A stretch of DNA of 64,000 bases from the NCBI RefSeq assembly GCF_004363655.1, contig NZ_SNZH01000022.1, forward strand, positions 30,963 through 94,962, in the 5' to 3' direction. The DNA is from Tahibacter aquaticus. GTDB lineage: Bacteria > Pseudomonadota > Gammaproteobacteria > Xanthomonadales > Rhodanobacteraceae. Every line of letters starts with the position of its first letter. Within the stretch, counting starts at the first letter, position 1. Shown here piece by piece: positions 25,501-34,092 of this stretch. The notes below the pieces were generated by a model. The model saw only the letters and a program-made list of their open reading frames with translations, did not search any database and was not told where the DNA came from. The position numbers were made by a program, and so were the translations under genes.

Positions 25501-26125
25501 AGCCGACCCAGCGCCCGGTGAAGCGCGACATGGCCCAGCCGAGCAGGCCCATGTCGAGGATGTCCTGCACGCCGGCCGGGTTCAGTACCGGCATCATCGC
25601 GGAGACAAATTCCAGTTCGGAACCATGCGGCAATGTGGAGGAACGGCAGGCATGGTCGTCGGCGGCCAGCGCCAGCACGCCGCCGTGTTTCGAGGTGCCC
25701 GCGGCGTTGCCGTGCTTGAACACGTCGCCGCAGCGGTCCACGCCTGGGCCCTTGCCGTACCACATGGCGAACACGCCGTCGTATTTCGCACCGGGGAACA
25801 GGTTGGCCTGCTGCGAGCCCCATACCATGGTCGCGCCCAGGTCTTCGTTCAGGCCGGGCTGGAATTCGATATTCGACGACTTGAGGTGGTTGCGCGCTTT
25901 CCACAATTCCAGATCGAAACCGCCCAGCGGCGAGCCGCGATAGCCGGAGATGAAACCGGCCGTGTTCAGGCTGGCGGCGCGGTCGCGCATCTGCTGCATC
26001 AGCGGCAGGCGTACCAGCGCCTGTACGCCCGACAGATAGATGCGACCTTCGCTACGTGTGTACTTGTGTTCGAGACTGTAGTCGCGATCGATCGCTGCGG
26101 CTGGCTGTATGGCTGGCACGGACAT
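22583..26125 (-). CDS. Fused indolepyruvate:ferredoxin oxidoreductase
   Basis: 1180 residues, a single-chain fusion of the IorA- and IorB-like subunits. The N-terminal pyrimidine-binding region begins SGVQALVRLPLMQQMRD and GFISGYRGSPLGGFD. The TPP-binding region carries MGGIGCHYMVTWMDR, GDGTYFHSGSLAIRQA and NDAVAMTGGQPVDG. A ferredoxin-like insert (VCEGCGDCGKKSFC, later CNKDYSCVKGFC) should hold an iron-sulphur cluster. The gamma domain follows at GIGGTGVVTIGALVGMAAHLEGKG. The enzyme oxidatively decarboxylates aryl or branched-chain 2-oxo acids to acyl-CoA in amino-acid breakdown; the exact substrate cannot be read. It is monocistronic here. Confidence 0.93.
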   Translation of the reverse strand: MSVPAIQPAAAIDRDYSLEHKYTRSEGRIYLSGVQALVRLPLMQQMRDRAASLNTAGFISGYRGSPLGGFDLELWKARNHLKSSNIEFQPGLNEDLGATMVWGSQQANLFPGAKYDGVFAMWYGKGPGVDRCGDVFKHGNAAGTSKHGGVLALAADDHACRSSTLPHGSELEFVSAMMPVLNPAGVQDILDMGLLGWAMSRFTGRWVGFKTIAETVESSASVNVNPHQLDIVVPEDFILPAGGLSIRWPDPPLDQEMRLHQYAVQAAVAFARANRIDRTVMDSPKARLGIVTTGKSYLDVLQALEYLGIGEREAADIGLRVYKVGMTWPLEPVGIREFARGLEDIIVVEEKRSFIESQMKEHMYNWDHHTRPSIVGKYDEEDNWILPSTNELTPARIARVIAKRLARFFTSETIESRLAFLAAKEKELAQPRASFPRAAHYCSGCPHNTSTVVPEGSRGMGGIGCHYMVTWMDRRTETFTQMGGEGTTWCGQAPFTETKHVFQNLGDGTYFHSGSLAIRQAIAAKVNITYKILYNDAVAMTGGQPVDGTLTVPDIAHQVRSEGVKTIVLLSDDIGKWTRPELFPDGVEFLDRGELDAVQKRLREVPGTTVIIYDQTCATEKRRRRKRGKMEDPKKRVFINTQVCEGCGDCGKKSFCVSVLPKETEFGRKREIDQSNCNKDYSCVKGFCPSFVTVHGGGLKKRKGVGKVDFDALPQPSFASNLDQPWNILVTGIGGTGVVTIGALVGMAAHLEGKGATVLDQTGLAQKGGAVTCHLRIARTPADIHAVRIAAGEADLVLGCDMVVVNDYWALSKIRAGRTHAVLNTYEAMPGTFTTRPDMQFPSAQIIDAVKVALGAEAPELVDATGLATTLLGDSIMGNLFMLGYAWQKGWVPLSLDALIRAIELNGAAIEQNRAAFNWGRLAAHDVAAVLAATGKNSQPELPDALALGGESLLDDRKISSDLETVVARRVAFLTQYQDAAYAQKYKNLVDQVRGAEAARLPGTLALTEAVARYAFKLMAYKDEYEVARLYTLPQFREQIEATFDGDYKLHFHLAPPLLSRRDSEGHLIKREFGPWVLSAFKLLTKFKGLRGGALDIFGKTAERRMERQWIVVYFAAVEELVRTLNADNRALAVDIARVPEQIRGYGHVKEAHEAKARAQWNDLLATWRNPKAVAVKLVA

Positions 26126-26229
26126 GGGTGAAACCCGCTGGCTCGCTGGGAAGCGCGGAGTTTAACCGTCCTGTCATGCGGCAACGACGGGGGCAGGTCC
26201 GGACAACTGGCAAATGCGCCGGCGCACGC

Positions 26230-27156
26230 TCAGCCGGCGGCCGTGTTTTCCGCCGCGCTGCCGGTGTTCGCCGCGTCTTCGATCCAGCGCGGCCATTCCG
26301 GCCAGAAGAACCAGGCCGACGGGGTCAGGCGAATCGCCCGATCGAGAATGTCGGCCAGGATCTGCAAGGTAGCTGGATCGGCCGGGTCCAGCGGCTGGCC
26401 TATGCAGAAGCGGCGCGTGCCGCGGGCCAGGTCGAATTCCATCCAGTACGGCACCACGGGTACACCGGCCGCCTTGGCCAGTTCCAGCGTGCCGTCGGGA
26501 AAACTGGCCTGCTGGTCGAGCAGGCGTACCGGCTTTTGGCCGCGCGGCGCCATGCGCGGCGGCATGTCCAGCACGCTGACCACGGCGGCGCCCTGTTCCA
26601 GCGCCTGCGCCAGCTGGGCCTTGGCGCCGGGACGGAACACCACCGGCCGGCCGCTCAGACGCTCGACGTCGCCGCCGCGCAGGCGGCCGTAGTAGTAGCG
26701 CAGGGGCAGGCCGGGATAGTCGGCCCGGTCCCAGCGCGCCGATACCAGGCTGGCGTCGAAGCCGGCCTGGGCCAGGGTCTTGAATACCCAGTGGCCGTGG
26801 CCGTGGTGAAAGCCGGCGGCGATGAAATGCGAATCGCGCGGCCAGTCGCCGATTTTCTGCACATGCCAGGGCAGCCGGCTGTGGCGCGGGCGCAGCAGCG
26901 ACAGGTACAGGTCGGCTGTGTCCCACAGGCAGTTCAGGCGCACGTTGGCGGCGAACTCGGCCGTGTCGGCTATGGGCAGGTAGTTCGGCGCCTGCGTGGC
27001 GGCGGCCTGGGCCGGCTCGTCGAACGCGCTGCGCGAATGGCGGCTGAGCCAGCGCAGCCAGCGATAGCCGAGTTTCCACGGGAGCAGCGCGGCCAGGGCC
27101 GGGGCGACGAAGAATTGCCAGGCATCGGGCAACTGGGAGCGAAGCTTGGCAATCAC
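26230..27156 (-). CDS. LpxL/HtrB-like lysophospholipid/lipid A acyltransferase family protein
   Basis: 308 residues if translation begins at the GTG at 27156 (MIAKLRSQLPDAWQFF); the frame extends further upstream, where the sequence does not look coding. Family features include FVAPALAALLPWKLGYRWLRWLSRH at the N-terminus, FHHGHGHWVFKTLAQAG in place of the usual HX4D/E motif, GAAVVSVLDMPP, and a late VPVVPYWMEFDLARG strand with IRLTPSAWFFWPEW, typical of the 'P-E-W' end of LpxL-type enzymes. It would transfer a fatty acyl chain at the inner membrane. The motif differs from canonical lipid A late acyltransferases, so the acceptor is open. It is divergent from the next unknown gene. Confidence 0.78.
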   Translation of the reverse strand: MIAKLRSQLPDAWQFFVAPALAALLPWKLGYRWLRWLSRHSRSAFDEPAQAAATQAPNYLPIADTAEFAANVRLNCLWDTADLYLSLLRPRHSRLPWHVQKIGDWPRDSHFIAAGFHHGHGHWVFKTLAQAGFDASLVSARWDRADYPGLPLRYYYGRLRGGDVERLSGRPVVFRPGAKAQLAQALEQGAAVVSVLDMPPRMAPRGQKPVRLLDQQASFPDGTLELAKAAGVPVVPYWMEFDLARGTRRFCIGQPLDPADPATLQILADILDRAIRLTPSAWFFWPEWPRWIEDAANTGSAAENTAAG

Positions 27157-27240
27157 GGGCGCGCAACAGGAGGGCGGAGGCCGAATGCTACACTCGCCGG
27201 CCCCGCGCGCACCTGCCTGCGCCCTGTATTGCCGACTTCC

Positions 27241-28410
27241 ATGTCCGAAACCTTGCACAGTCCTGGCGTCCTGGCGCTGGAACTTTCCGCCGGCAGCTCG
27301 CCGAATTCCCTCACCCTCAGCCGCGACCAGGCCGACGAACTGGCCCGGCATATCGCCGACGATCTGGCCCGCCTGCTGCCGGCGACGCTGAATCGCGCCG
27401 GCGCGGTTCAGGCCGATCTGCTGGTGCTGGGCGCGTTCTACGATCATGTGCAATTGCTGCGGCCCGGCTGGCCGCTATGGGCACAGCTGGCGGAATTGGT
27501 TCACCACGGCCAGGTGCTGCGCGATGCCGGCGAGCGGCGCATCGTCGCCTTCGGCAGTTTCGACGGCGCCATGCCCAGCGCCGCGCTGCAGCCCGAGTCC
27601 GGACAGGCGCCCGGCGCGATGCTGCTGCTGCCGTGGATGTTCAGTGCTGACGAAGCACTCGCCAGTGCGCTGGGTGCCCGCATGGAAAACGTGTTCATGG
27701 CCAGCGGCGAGGCGGGTTCGCATACCGCCGATTTCCTCATGCGCACGCTCGGCGTGCAGCTGGAACACGCTCGCTACCTGACCCGCCACGACCTGTGTGC
27801 GCTGACCTGCGCACAGATGGAGCATGCGGGTTTTTCTGCCTTGTGGCAGATGCTGGAATTTGGATTGTTGTACCCGCAGCGCGACGGCGAGGCGGAAACC
27901 TCGCGCGGGCGCAAGCTGTACTTCCGCGCCGGACGGGTGCATTGCGCATTGCCGCTGTATGCGGACTGGCTGGCCGAGCAGGGCCAGGATGCCGATGCGG
28001 CCGAGCGCGCTACCGGCTATGCGGGCTGGCTGTTCGAGCTGCGCCAGTACACAGCCCTGCTGCGTGCCCACGGGCTGAGCGTGATTTTCGACGGCAACGA
28101 CGGCGACGATGCGCTGCTGCTGCAGCACTTGGCCGACAGCGATGCGGCGCTGCCGCCGCCCCAGCTGTATGCGCACGAGGCACGTGGCCTGGGCATCGTC
28201 GCGATCAGCGTGGCGCAGGCACGGCAGCAGGGCGAGCCGCGCCTGCTGGCTCATGCCTGGCCGCTGGACAAGGCTGCGCTGGAGAGCGGCGTCAGCCTGC
28301 TGGTGCAGCGCTACGGTGCGGTCGCGGCACTGAACCGGCTGGGCCGCATCGGCCTGGATGCAACGGCCGAGGCGCTGGCCGTGCCGGGTTCGGCGCATAG
28401 CGTGCATTGA
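27241..28410 (+). CDS. Conserved hypothetical protein, 389 aa
   Basis: ATG 27241 (MSETLHSPGVLALELSAGSS) is chosen because the long upstream extension of the frame lies opposite the acyltransferase gene. A TACACT hexamer at 27189-27194 may be its -10 box, without a clear -35. The protein is soluble, acidic, and lacks a signal peptide or membrane segment. Recurrent features are a DLLVLGAFYDHVQLLRPGWPLWAQLAEL block, an AMLLLPWMFSADEALASAL block, and a C-terminal LYAHEARGLGIVAISVAQARQQG region. I do not recognise the family. Its divergent pairing with a lipid acyltransferase gives only a weak contextual hint. Confidence 0.6.
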   Translation: MSETLHSPGVLALELSAGSSPNSLTLSRDQADELARHIADDLARLLPATLNRAGAVQADLLVLGAFYDHVQLLRPGWPLWAQLAELVHHGQVLRDAGERRIVAFGSFDGAMPSAALQPESGQAPGAMLLLPWMFSADEALASALGARMENVFMASGEAGSHTADFLMRTLGVQLEHARYLTRHDLCALTCAQMEHAGFSALWQMLEFGLLYPQRDGEAETSRGRKLYFRAGRVHCALPLYADWLAEQGQDADAAERATGYAGWLFELRQYTALLRAHGLSVIFDGNDGDDALLLQHLADSDAALPPPQLYAHEARGLGIVAISVAQARQQGEPRLLAHAWPLDKAALESGVSLLVQRYGAVAALNRLGRIGLDATAEALAVPGSAHSVH

Positions 28411-28456
28411 TACGGACTGGCGCGATCCGCGCTGTAATCCAATTCGGTAAAACGAC

Positions 28457-28482
28457 AAAAGGCGCGGAAATCCGCGCCTTTT
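28457..28482. terminator. Bidirectional Rho-independent terminator
   Basis: AAAAGGCGCGGA pairs with TCCGCGCCTTTT, giving a GC-rich stem with A-run and T-run on either side. It sits 47 bases past the stop of the plus-strand unknown gene and about 190 bases past the stop of the minus-strand beta-helix gene, so it can serve both. Confidence 0.88.
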
Positions 28483-28674
28483 GCGTCTCGATCAGATCGG
28501 CGCTTCCCTGCACCGCAGCGCGCCGTGCGCATCCCGCACGCCGGGCTGGTCCTGCTCTGCATCCCTGCGGCACTTCCGTGTGCCGTATCGTCCGTGGGCG
28601 ATGCTTTATATCAGCCGAAGTTTACTTTTTTACTGCAGCTGGCCGGGTGCAGGCACCAGTCGCATCAGGCTTGC

Positions 28675-30435
28675 TCAGCGGGTCAGGCCAGTCGTCCAGT
28701 TGCGGGTCCAGTCGTCGCTGGCATCGCGGAAGGCGCCGATATAGCCGACCGGGGTGAACCACACGTTGTTGCTGGACAGGCCACTGTCGAGCAGCGGCGA
28801 GCCGGCCTTGGGCAGGAAGCCCTGCAGCAGCGGGTCGCCGACCTTGTTGCCGGCCTGGGCGTTGTAGAACGCTTCGGCAGTCCACGGTGCATCGGCGGCC
28901 TGGGCGAAGTTCAGCGCGTCGCAGGCGAGCAGGTTGTGATCCATGCTCAGCGTGCCGGTCAGCGCAGCCGGCGTGCCGGCGGCGGTGAAGGTCGGACCGT
29001 TGGTGATGAAGGTGCAGCCCTTCTTGAAGCCGGCGAACAGCGAGTTCTTGATGCGGCCGCCGGTGCCTTCCTTGAAGTAAACGCCGTAGCCGCCCTGGCC
29101 GTTGCCGAGCATGGTCAGGTTGGACACGTTCGGCGTGGCGCGCGGCAGTGCGTCCTGGTTGGCGTTCTGGTTCGAGGCTTCGATGCCGTTGTCTTCGCCC
29201 AGGCCGGTGCCGTGCTGCAGCAGCACGTACTGGATATTGCCGGTATAGCCTTCGTCCCAGTCCAGGCCGTCGTCGCCGGCTTCGGTGATCACGGCATGCT
29301 TGACGTTGACGTTGCCGCCGAAGAATTCGATGCCGTCATCCTTGCCGCGATAGGCCTGGATGTGGTCGACCACGGTGCCGTCGCCAACCGACTGGAAAGT
29401 GAAAGAGTTCACTTCGCGGCCGGTCTGGAAAATGTAGCCGGCATAGCGCGACTGCACGTACTGGATCACGCCCGAGCTTTCCCGCGGCTTGTCGCCGCCG
29501 TAGCGCAGGGTGGGATCGAATTCGCTGCGGCAATCGAACGGCGCGGCCACACACTTGTTGTTCGGTGCATTGCCCGATACCACGACGCCACCCCAGTCGC
29601 CCGCCTTGGGCGCGCCGCCGGCAACGCCGTCGGCCGGGCTGGTGAAGATGATCGGCGCATACGGCGTACCGGCGGCAATGATCTGCGAACCCGGCTCGAC
29701 GTACAGGTAGTCGGCAGCCTGGCCGGAACCGGTGATCAGCGTGCCCGGCTCGATGGTCAGCTTGACCTTGTTGCTGTTGTCCGCGCCAACCTTGACCAGG
29801 CCTTTGAGCACCCAGGTGGTCTCGTTGGTCAGTGTCATGTTGCTGGCGATGGTGCCGGTGATCTGGCAGGTGCGGTCGGCGACCAGGGTGGTGCCGGTCG
29901 GGCAGGCGCTGAATTTGCGCTTCTGCACGCACTTGTCGTTGACTGCGTTGACGCCGAGCGAGCCGACGTAGTCGGCGCTGGAAATCAGGGTCTGGGTCGA
30001 GGTCGGCAGGCCGGTGGCGGCGTCCGGCTTGACCGTGATCTTGAGTTCGCCGCAGCTGAGCAGTTCCACGTCCAGCTTGCCGTTGACCACCGGCGTCACC
30101 GCGTTCGGCCAGGTGTCGCCGAAACGGCCGCCGGTCGGCATGGCCATCGGCACGTCGGTTTTCTTGAATTCGAATTCTTTGACTTCGAAGTTGCTGGTGA
30201 TCCAGGCCTGCTTGCCGGTTTCGTCGTAGGCAGCGCCGTAGAGATAAAGAATGCCGCTGCCATCGGCGCGCGGGATGTAATCGACCACCCAGCCGCGGCC
30301 GCCATGGGTCGCGTCGGAGTACAGCGCGTCGGTCGCTTCGGAGAAGCGCACGGCGGCGTGGGAAACCGGAGCCGCGAACACCGCGGCGGCAAGAGCGCCC
30401 GCAAGCGCGCTCAGCTTCAGGATAGTGAATCGCAT
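28675..30435 (-). CDS. Secreted right-handed beta-helix protein
   Basis: 586 residues from the ATG at 30435, with AGAGGG upstream. A signal peptide (MRFTILKLSALAGALAAAVFAAPVSHA) precedes a ~130-residue head domain. From about residue 170, CQITGTIASNMTLTNETTWVLKGLVKV starts a long parallel beta-helix with repeated turns, such as LTIEPGTLITGSG, IIFTSPADG, VNVKHAVITEAGDDGLDWD and NIQYVLLQHG. No catalytic triad of a pectate lyase is evident. It lies 125 bases downstream of the TonB receptor gene on the same strand and is probably cotranscribed. Similar helix proteins commonly accompany such receptors; a role in capturing or handling the ligand at the surface is an inference. Confidence 0.8.
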   Translation of the reverse strand: MRFTILKLSALAGALAAAVFAAPVSHAAVRFSEATDALYSDATHGGRGWVVDYIPRADGSGILYLYGAAYDETGKQAWITSNFEVKEFEFKKTDVPMAMPTGGRFGDTWPNAVTPVVNGKLDVELLSCGELKITVKPDAATGLPTSTQTLISSADYVGSLGVNAVNDKCVQKRKFSACPTGTTLVADRTCQITGTIASNMTLTNETTWVLKGLVKVGADNSNKVKLTIEPGTLITGSGQAADYLYVEPGSQIIAAGTPYAPIIFTSPADGVAGGAPKAGDWGGVVVSGNAPNNKCVAAPFDCRSEFDPTLRYGGDKPRESSGVIQYVQSRYAGYIFQTGREVNSFTFQSVGDGTVVDHIQAYRGKDDGIEFFGGNVNVKHAVITEAGDDGLDWDEGYTGNIQYVLLQHGTGLGEDNGIEASNQNANQDALPRATPNVSNLTMLGNGQGGYGVYFKEGTGGRIKNSLFAGFKKGCTFITNGPTFTAAGTPAALTGTLSMDHNLLACDALNFAQAADAPWTAEAFYNAQAGNKVGDPLLQGFLPKAGSPLLDSGLSSNNVWFTPVGYIGAFRDASDDWTRNWTTGLTR

Positions 30436-30560
30436 CGTTTCAACCCTCTGTATGCACGGAACGGAACGCCATGCGGCGTGGTAGCCCGGTAACGTTAGCG
30501 GTCGCCGATGACGGTCTGGATGCGCCGTCATGACGCTTTTGGGACACCCCGGTGACTGGC

Positions 30561-33515
30561 TCAGCCCTTCCATTCCAGCGTGAACATGGCCGCGCGGCCT
30601 TTCTTGTATTCGCGCGTGGTTTCCGGCCCCTGCGTGTAGCGCGCTGCCGGGTCGAGCAGGTTGCGCAGGCGCACCTTGAACGACCAGGCATCGCCGAGAT
30701 TGCGCCGGTACTGGAAGTCGAGCTGGCGGAACGCTTCCTCGTAGATGTCGGGCTGGCTGGCCACGCCGACCGCGGCGATGCGGCGGCCGGAGACGTTGTA
30801 GAGCAGGGTCGCTTCGCTGCTGCCGTCGCCGGCCTGATGGCCGATCTGCACATTGGCGACGTAAGGCGACTGGCCCTGCATGGGCCGGTTCAGATTGGTC
30901 TGGAAGCTGGCGTCGAGCGGATCGAGCTGAATGGTCGATTTGATCCGCGCGTAGTTGAAGCCGACGTTCCAGTTGGCCCAGTCGCCGTGGATATGGCGGA
31001 AACCCGGCCAGTCGGCGACAAATTCCAGGCCCTTGCTCACGTCAAGCTCGATGCCGTAGTTGCGCGCCGACTGCGCGTTGTCGAGGCTGAGCAGCACGCC
31101 GGAACCGGGTAGGCGCGTCTTCTCGATCGGGTTTTCGAATTCCTTCAGAAACGCGCCGATGGAAAAGGTTTCGACCGGCGAGAAGTAGTACTCCCAGCGC
31201 AGGTCGTAGTTGCGGATGCTGGCCGATACCAGGTCGGGATTGCCGACGACCTGCACGTCGAGCAGCGGGTCGAGGTAGGGCGCCGGCGACAGTTCGCGGA
31301 AGTCGGGCCGCGACAGCGTTTTGGAGTAGCTCGCGCGCAGCTGGCCGTTGTCGCTATAAGCCCAGGTGAACGCGGCAGACGGCAAGGTCGAGTTGGTGTC
31401 TTCGCCGGCGACGACCGGTGGTGCCTCGGGATTGGACAGCGCGAACGTGGTGACGGCCTGGTCGTTCTTTTCGCGCCGCGCGCCGATGGCAATACGGTAT
31501 TTGTACGCAATGTTCGCATCGAGGCCGAGGAACCATGCCGTCAGGTCCTGGCGCGCGAAATAGTTGTCGGTCGGCAGGGTGGATTCGGTCAGCACGAAAC
31601 CGTCGGGGCCAATGTGTTCGGGGCTGAGCACCTGGTCGATCGGCAGTGCCAGCACGGCGGGATCGCGCGCGACCGGGCCGGCGGCGCTGAAGGAAAAACT
31701 ACGCAGGCTGGCGTCGCGGTTGCGCTTGGTCTTTTCGCCGCCGAAGGCGATATCCAGCGTAGTGCCGTCGAAATCGAAGGGCAGCTTGCCCTTGATGTTA
31801 AGGTCGCGCTGGTGGTCGTCCAGCTCGGCCCAGGTCATCTGGTTGGAATCCGAGCGCTGCGAGAACACCAGCGAGCCGTCGGCTTCGCGGTCGTAGCGGT
31901 ATTTGCGCGTGTCGGGTTCGTCGCGGGTGGCGCGGGCCCAGGTGTACTGCCAGTCCAGCGCCAGGTCGTGCGCGGCGGGAAACAGGTGGTTGCCGCCGAG
32001 TTGCTGGGCGAACAGCTGGTTTTCGGTCCAGCGCAGTTCGGTGAAGCGCGCTTGCTGTTCGTCCTGTATGCCTTCGGACAGCTTGGTGCGGTCTTCGCTC
32101 TGGCGCAGCAGCACGCTGGTGGCGTTGAAGCGGTGCTGCGGGCTCAGTTCATAGCCCAGATTGAGAAAAGCGGAAAAATCAATATTGCGGCGTGTGTCGT
32201 CGACGGCCAGGTTGTCGGCTGGTTCCAGCCCGGCCGACGAGGCCTGGAAGGTGCGGCGTACTTCCTCGTTGCGGTCCCAGGCCTGGTTGTAGCGCACGGC
32301 CGCGGTAAAGCCGAACTTGGATTGTTCGCCGATGTTCCAGCGGTTGCCGATGGCAGCCGAGAAGCCCATGTCCGGCGCCAGCGTCTCGCGCTTCACGTCG
32401 TAGCCGCCGGCAGCTGCATCTTCGCCGTAGCGTTCCAGTTGCGCCGGCGTGGCGCCGTTGGGGTTCAGCGGTGTCTGCGGGCGCAGCACGGCGCCGCCGG
32501 CGGTGGCTGCGGCAAGCGAATCGGGCAGGGCGCGCGTGCCGTCGTCATGGCCGGTCCAGTCGTGGCCGCCGCCTTCGTAGGTATAGCCGTCGTCGAAGCT
32601 GGTGCCATCGTGATAGCCCAGGGTGCCGTTGATGCGGAAGAAGAACTTGCTCGGCACGTCGCGCGTGCGCAGCAGCACCGCGCCGCCGCCGAATTCGCCG
32701 GGCATGTCCGGTGTATAGCCCTTCTGTACCACGACGCCGTCGAGCAGGTCGGTGGGGAACAGATCCAGCGGCACCACGCGGCGGGTCGGGTCGGGACTGG
32801 GAATCGGCGCGCCGTTCAGGCTGACGCTGGAATAGCGCTCGCCCAGGCCGCGCACATAGATGAAGCGGCCATCGACCAGGGTCAGGCCGGTGACGCGCTT
32901 GAGCGTGGTCGCGGCATCGGAGTCGCCGGTGCGCGCGATCTGTTCGGCGCCCAGGGTTTCGGCGACCACGGGCGAGGCGCGCTTTTCGTCCAGGTACAGG
33001 GCCTGGCCGCCGCGCTGGTAGTTGCCGCGCACATTCACGCCACCGAGTTTCTGCGTGCCGTCGGCTGACGGCGCTGCGCCGTCAGCGGGGCTGATGCCGA
33101 TGTCGGGCGACACGGCAGCATCGGCTGCAGCGGGTGCGCCCAGGGTGAGCGTGGTGTCGACCGTTGCACCGCTGCGCACGGCCAAGCCGTCCTGGATCAG
33201 CAGGTCGAAGCCCGGGGCTTCGGCAGTCAGGCCGAACTCGCCGGCAGGTACGCTGGCCTGGAAACGGCCCTGGGCATCGCTGACCAGATCGAGCGAGAAA
33301 CTCTGCACGGCGGCCGACATGCCTTGCACGCTGACGCGTGTGCTGGCGACCGGCTGCTGGTCGCGGGCGTTGAGGACAAGGCCGCGGATGACGCCCTGGG
33401 ATTGGGCGGCGCCAGCGCTGGCGGGCGGATCGGCGGCGAATGCCGGCTGGGCCAGGCCGGCGGCGAGTACGACAGAAAGAATGGTGCGGCGCAGCGGCAA
33501 ACGTGGGTAAGACAT
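30561..33515 (-). CDS. TonB-dependent outer-membrane receptor with N-terminal carboxypeptidase-regulatory-like domain
   Basis: 984 residues from the ATG at 33515 (MSYPRLPLRRTILSVVLAAGLAQPAFA signal). Residues ~40-125 (GVIRGLVLNARDQQPVASTRVSVQGM) are a carboxypeptidase-regulatory-like beta sandwich. The plug domain follows (VVAETLGAEQIARTGDSDAATTLKRVTGLTLVDGRFIYVRGLGERYSSVSLNGAPIPSPDP), then a 22-strand barrel ending in FTLEWKG. The plug motif 'R-G-L-G-E-R-Y' is typical of receptors often labelled for outer-membrane uptake of complex organic ligands. The ligand is unknown; the beta-helix gene downstream is its likely partner. Confidence 0.92.
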   Translation of the reverse strand: MSYPRLPLRRTILSVVLAAGLAQPAFAADPPASAGAAQSQGVIRGLVLNARDQQPVASTRVSVQGMSAAVQSFSLDLVSDAQGRFQASVPAGEFGLTAEAPGFDLLIQDGLAVRSGATVDTTLTLGAPAAADAAVSPDIGISPADGAAPSADGTQKLGGVNVRGNYQRGGQALYLDEKRASPVVAETLGAEQIARTGDSDAATTLKRVTGLTLVDGRFIYVRGLGERYSSVSLNGAPIPSPDPTRRVVPLDLFPTDLLDGVVVQKGYTPDMPGEFGGGAVLLRTRDVPSKFFFRINGTLGYHDGTSFDDGYTYEGGGHDWTGHDDGTRALPDSLAAATAGGAVLRPQTPLNPNGATPAQLERYGEDAAAGGYDVKRETLAPDMGFSAAIGNRWNIGEQSKFGFTAAVRYNQAWDRNEEVRRTFQASSAGLEPADNLAVDDTRRNIDFSAFLNLGYELSPQHRFNATSVLLRQSEDRTKLSEGIQDEQQARFTELRWTENQLFAQQLGGNHLFPAAHDLALDWQYTWARATRDEPDTRKYRYDREADGSLVFSQRSDSNQMTWAELDDHQRDLNIKGKLPFDFDGTTLDIAFGGEKTKRNRDASLRSFSFSAAGPVARDPAVLALPIDQVLSPEHIGPDGFVLTESTLPTDNYFARQDLTAWFLGLDANIAYKYRIAIGARREKNDQAVTTFALSNPEAPPVVAGEDTNSTLPSAAFTWAYSDNGQLRASYSKTLSRPDFRELSPAPYLDPLLDVQVVGNPDLVSASIRNYDLRWEYYFSPVETFSIGAFLKEFENPIEKTRLPGSGVLLSLDNAQSARNYGIELDVSKGLEFVADWPGFRHIHGDWANWNVGFNYARIKSTIQLDPLDASFQTNLNRPMQGQSPYVANVQIGHQAGDGSSEATLLYNVSGRRIAAVGVASQPDIYEEAFRQLDFQYRRNLGDAWSFKVRLRNLLDPAARYTQGPETTREYKKGRAAMFTLEWKG

Positions 33516-33747
33516 CGATAGTCCAGGCGGCAATGGCCGGCCATGCGGCCCCGACGCAAAGCGGTCGCCGGGCGGCACGCGCGCCAGTGACTACCGGGTT
33601 CAGGGCCCCCTGACGCGGCGCGGTCCAAAGGGCGGGTACAGACCCGGCAGCCTAGGCCGTACGGATTGCGCTTGGATGACGTCGGCGAGTCGGTTGGAAG
33701 TCAGCAGCGATGCCGTTTGCAGCGCTAGTCAAGGGCGTCGCGCAAGG

Positions 33748-33756
33748 TTATGCACA
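33748..33756 (+). promoter_or_regulatory. DnaA-box-like sequence TTATGCACA
   Basis: Matches TTATNCACA. It lies 160 bases from the TTATCCACA box in the same intergenic region. Confidence 0.45.
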
Positions 33757-33915
33757 CCGCCGGCGGCGCGCGGTCCAGCTCGCTCAAAAACTGCGAACGG
33801 CGTCGACATTCCTGAACAAGATATTGATTGATCAGTGTTTTCTACGAAGTCAATGGGCTTGAGGGAAAATCCTTGCAGGGAAAAAAGCGCTCGGCCCGAA
33901 GGTTTGCCCACAAAC

Positions 33916-33924
33916 TTATCCACA
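33916..33924 (+). promoter_or_regulatory. Consensus DnaA box
   Basis: TTATCCACA matches the high-affinity DnaA box exactly. It sits between two degenerate boxes within 35 bases. Binding is an inference from sequence. Confidence 0.55.
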
Positions 33925-34064
33925 AGCCTGTTCACAGCCCGGAGTTCCGGAATTGGCTCAAGCATTTGCCGCGGGCTTCTGTCCGGCGCACGAGATAGCG
34001 GCCCCAACTCACCGCCTATTAACGATTTATTGCAATGCATCAGTACGCAAAGCCGCATCCGGCT

Positions 34065-34092
34065 TGGGCCGGCGCGGCGGCCCGACTACAAT
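34065..34092 (+). promoter_or_regulatory. Candidate sigma-70 promoter of argS
   Basis: A -35-like TTGGGC (34065-34070) and a -10 TACAAT (34087-34092) are separated by 16 bases, ending 29 bases upstream of the GTG start. The -10 is strong; the -35 is partial. Confidence 0.5.

Noticed and set aside
22559..26131. 1190-codon plus-strand frame opposite the oxidoreductase gene
   Set aside because: Mirror frame of a clearly recognised indolepyruvate oxidoreductase; its translation is biased in composition and has no domain.
26056..27240. Upstream extension of the 389-residue unknown gene
   Set aside because: It lies wholly opposite the acyltransferase gene and has no coding character; ATG 27241 gives a normal protein start.
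33516..33700. Cobalamin riboswitch in the leader of the TonB receptor gene
   Set aside because: Looked for the B12-box and GAAxxGGGAA-type elements; none could be found at credible spacing.
34015..34040. Replication origin upstream of argS
   Set aside because: AT-rich DNA and DnaA boxes are present, but too few boxes, no 13-mer array, and no dnaA, dnaN, gidA or rpmH nearby.
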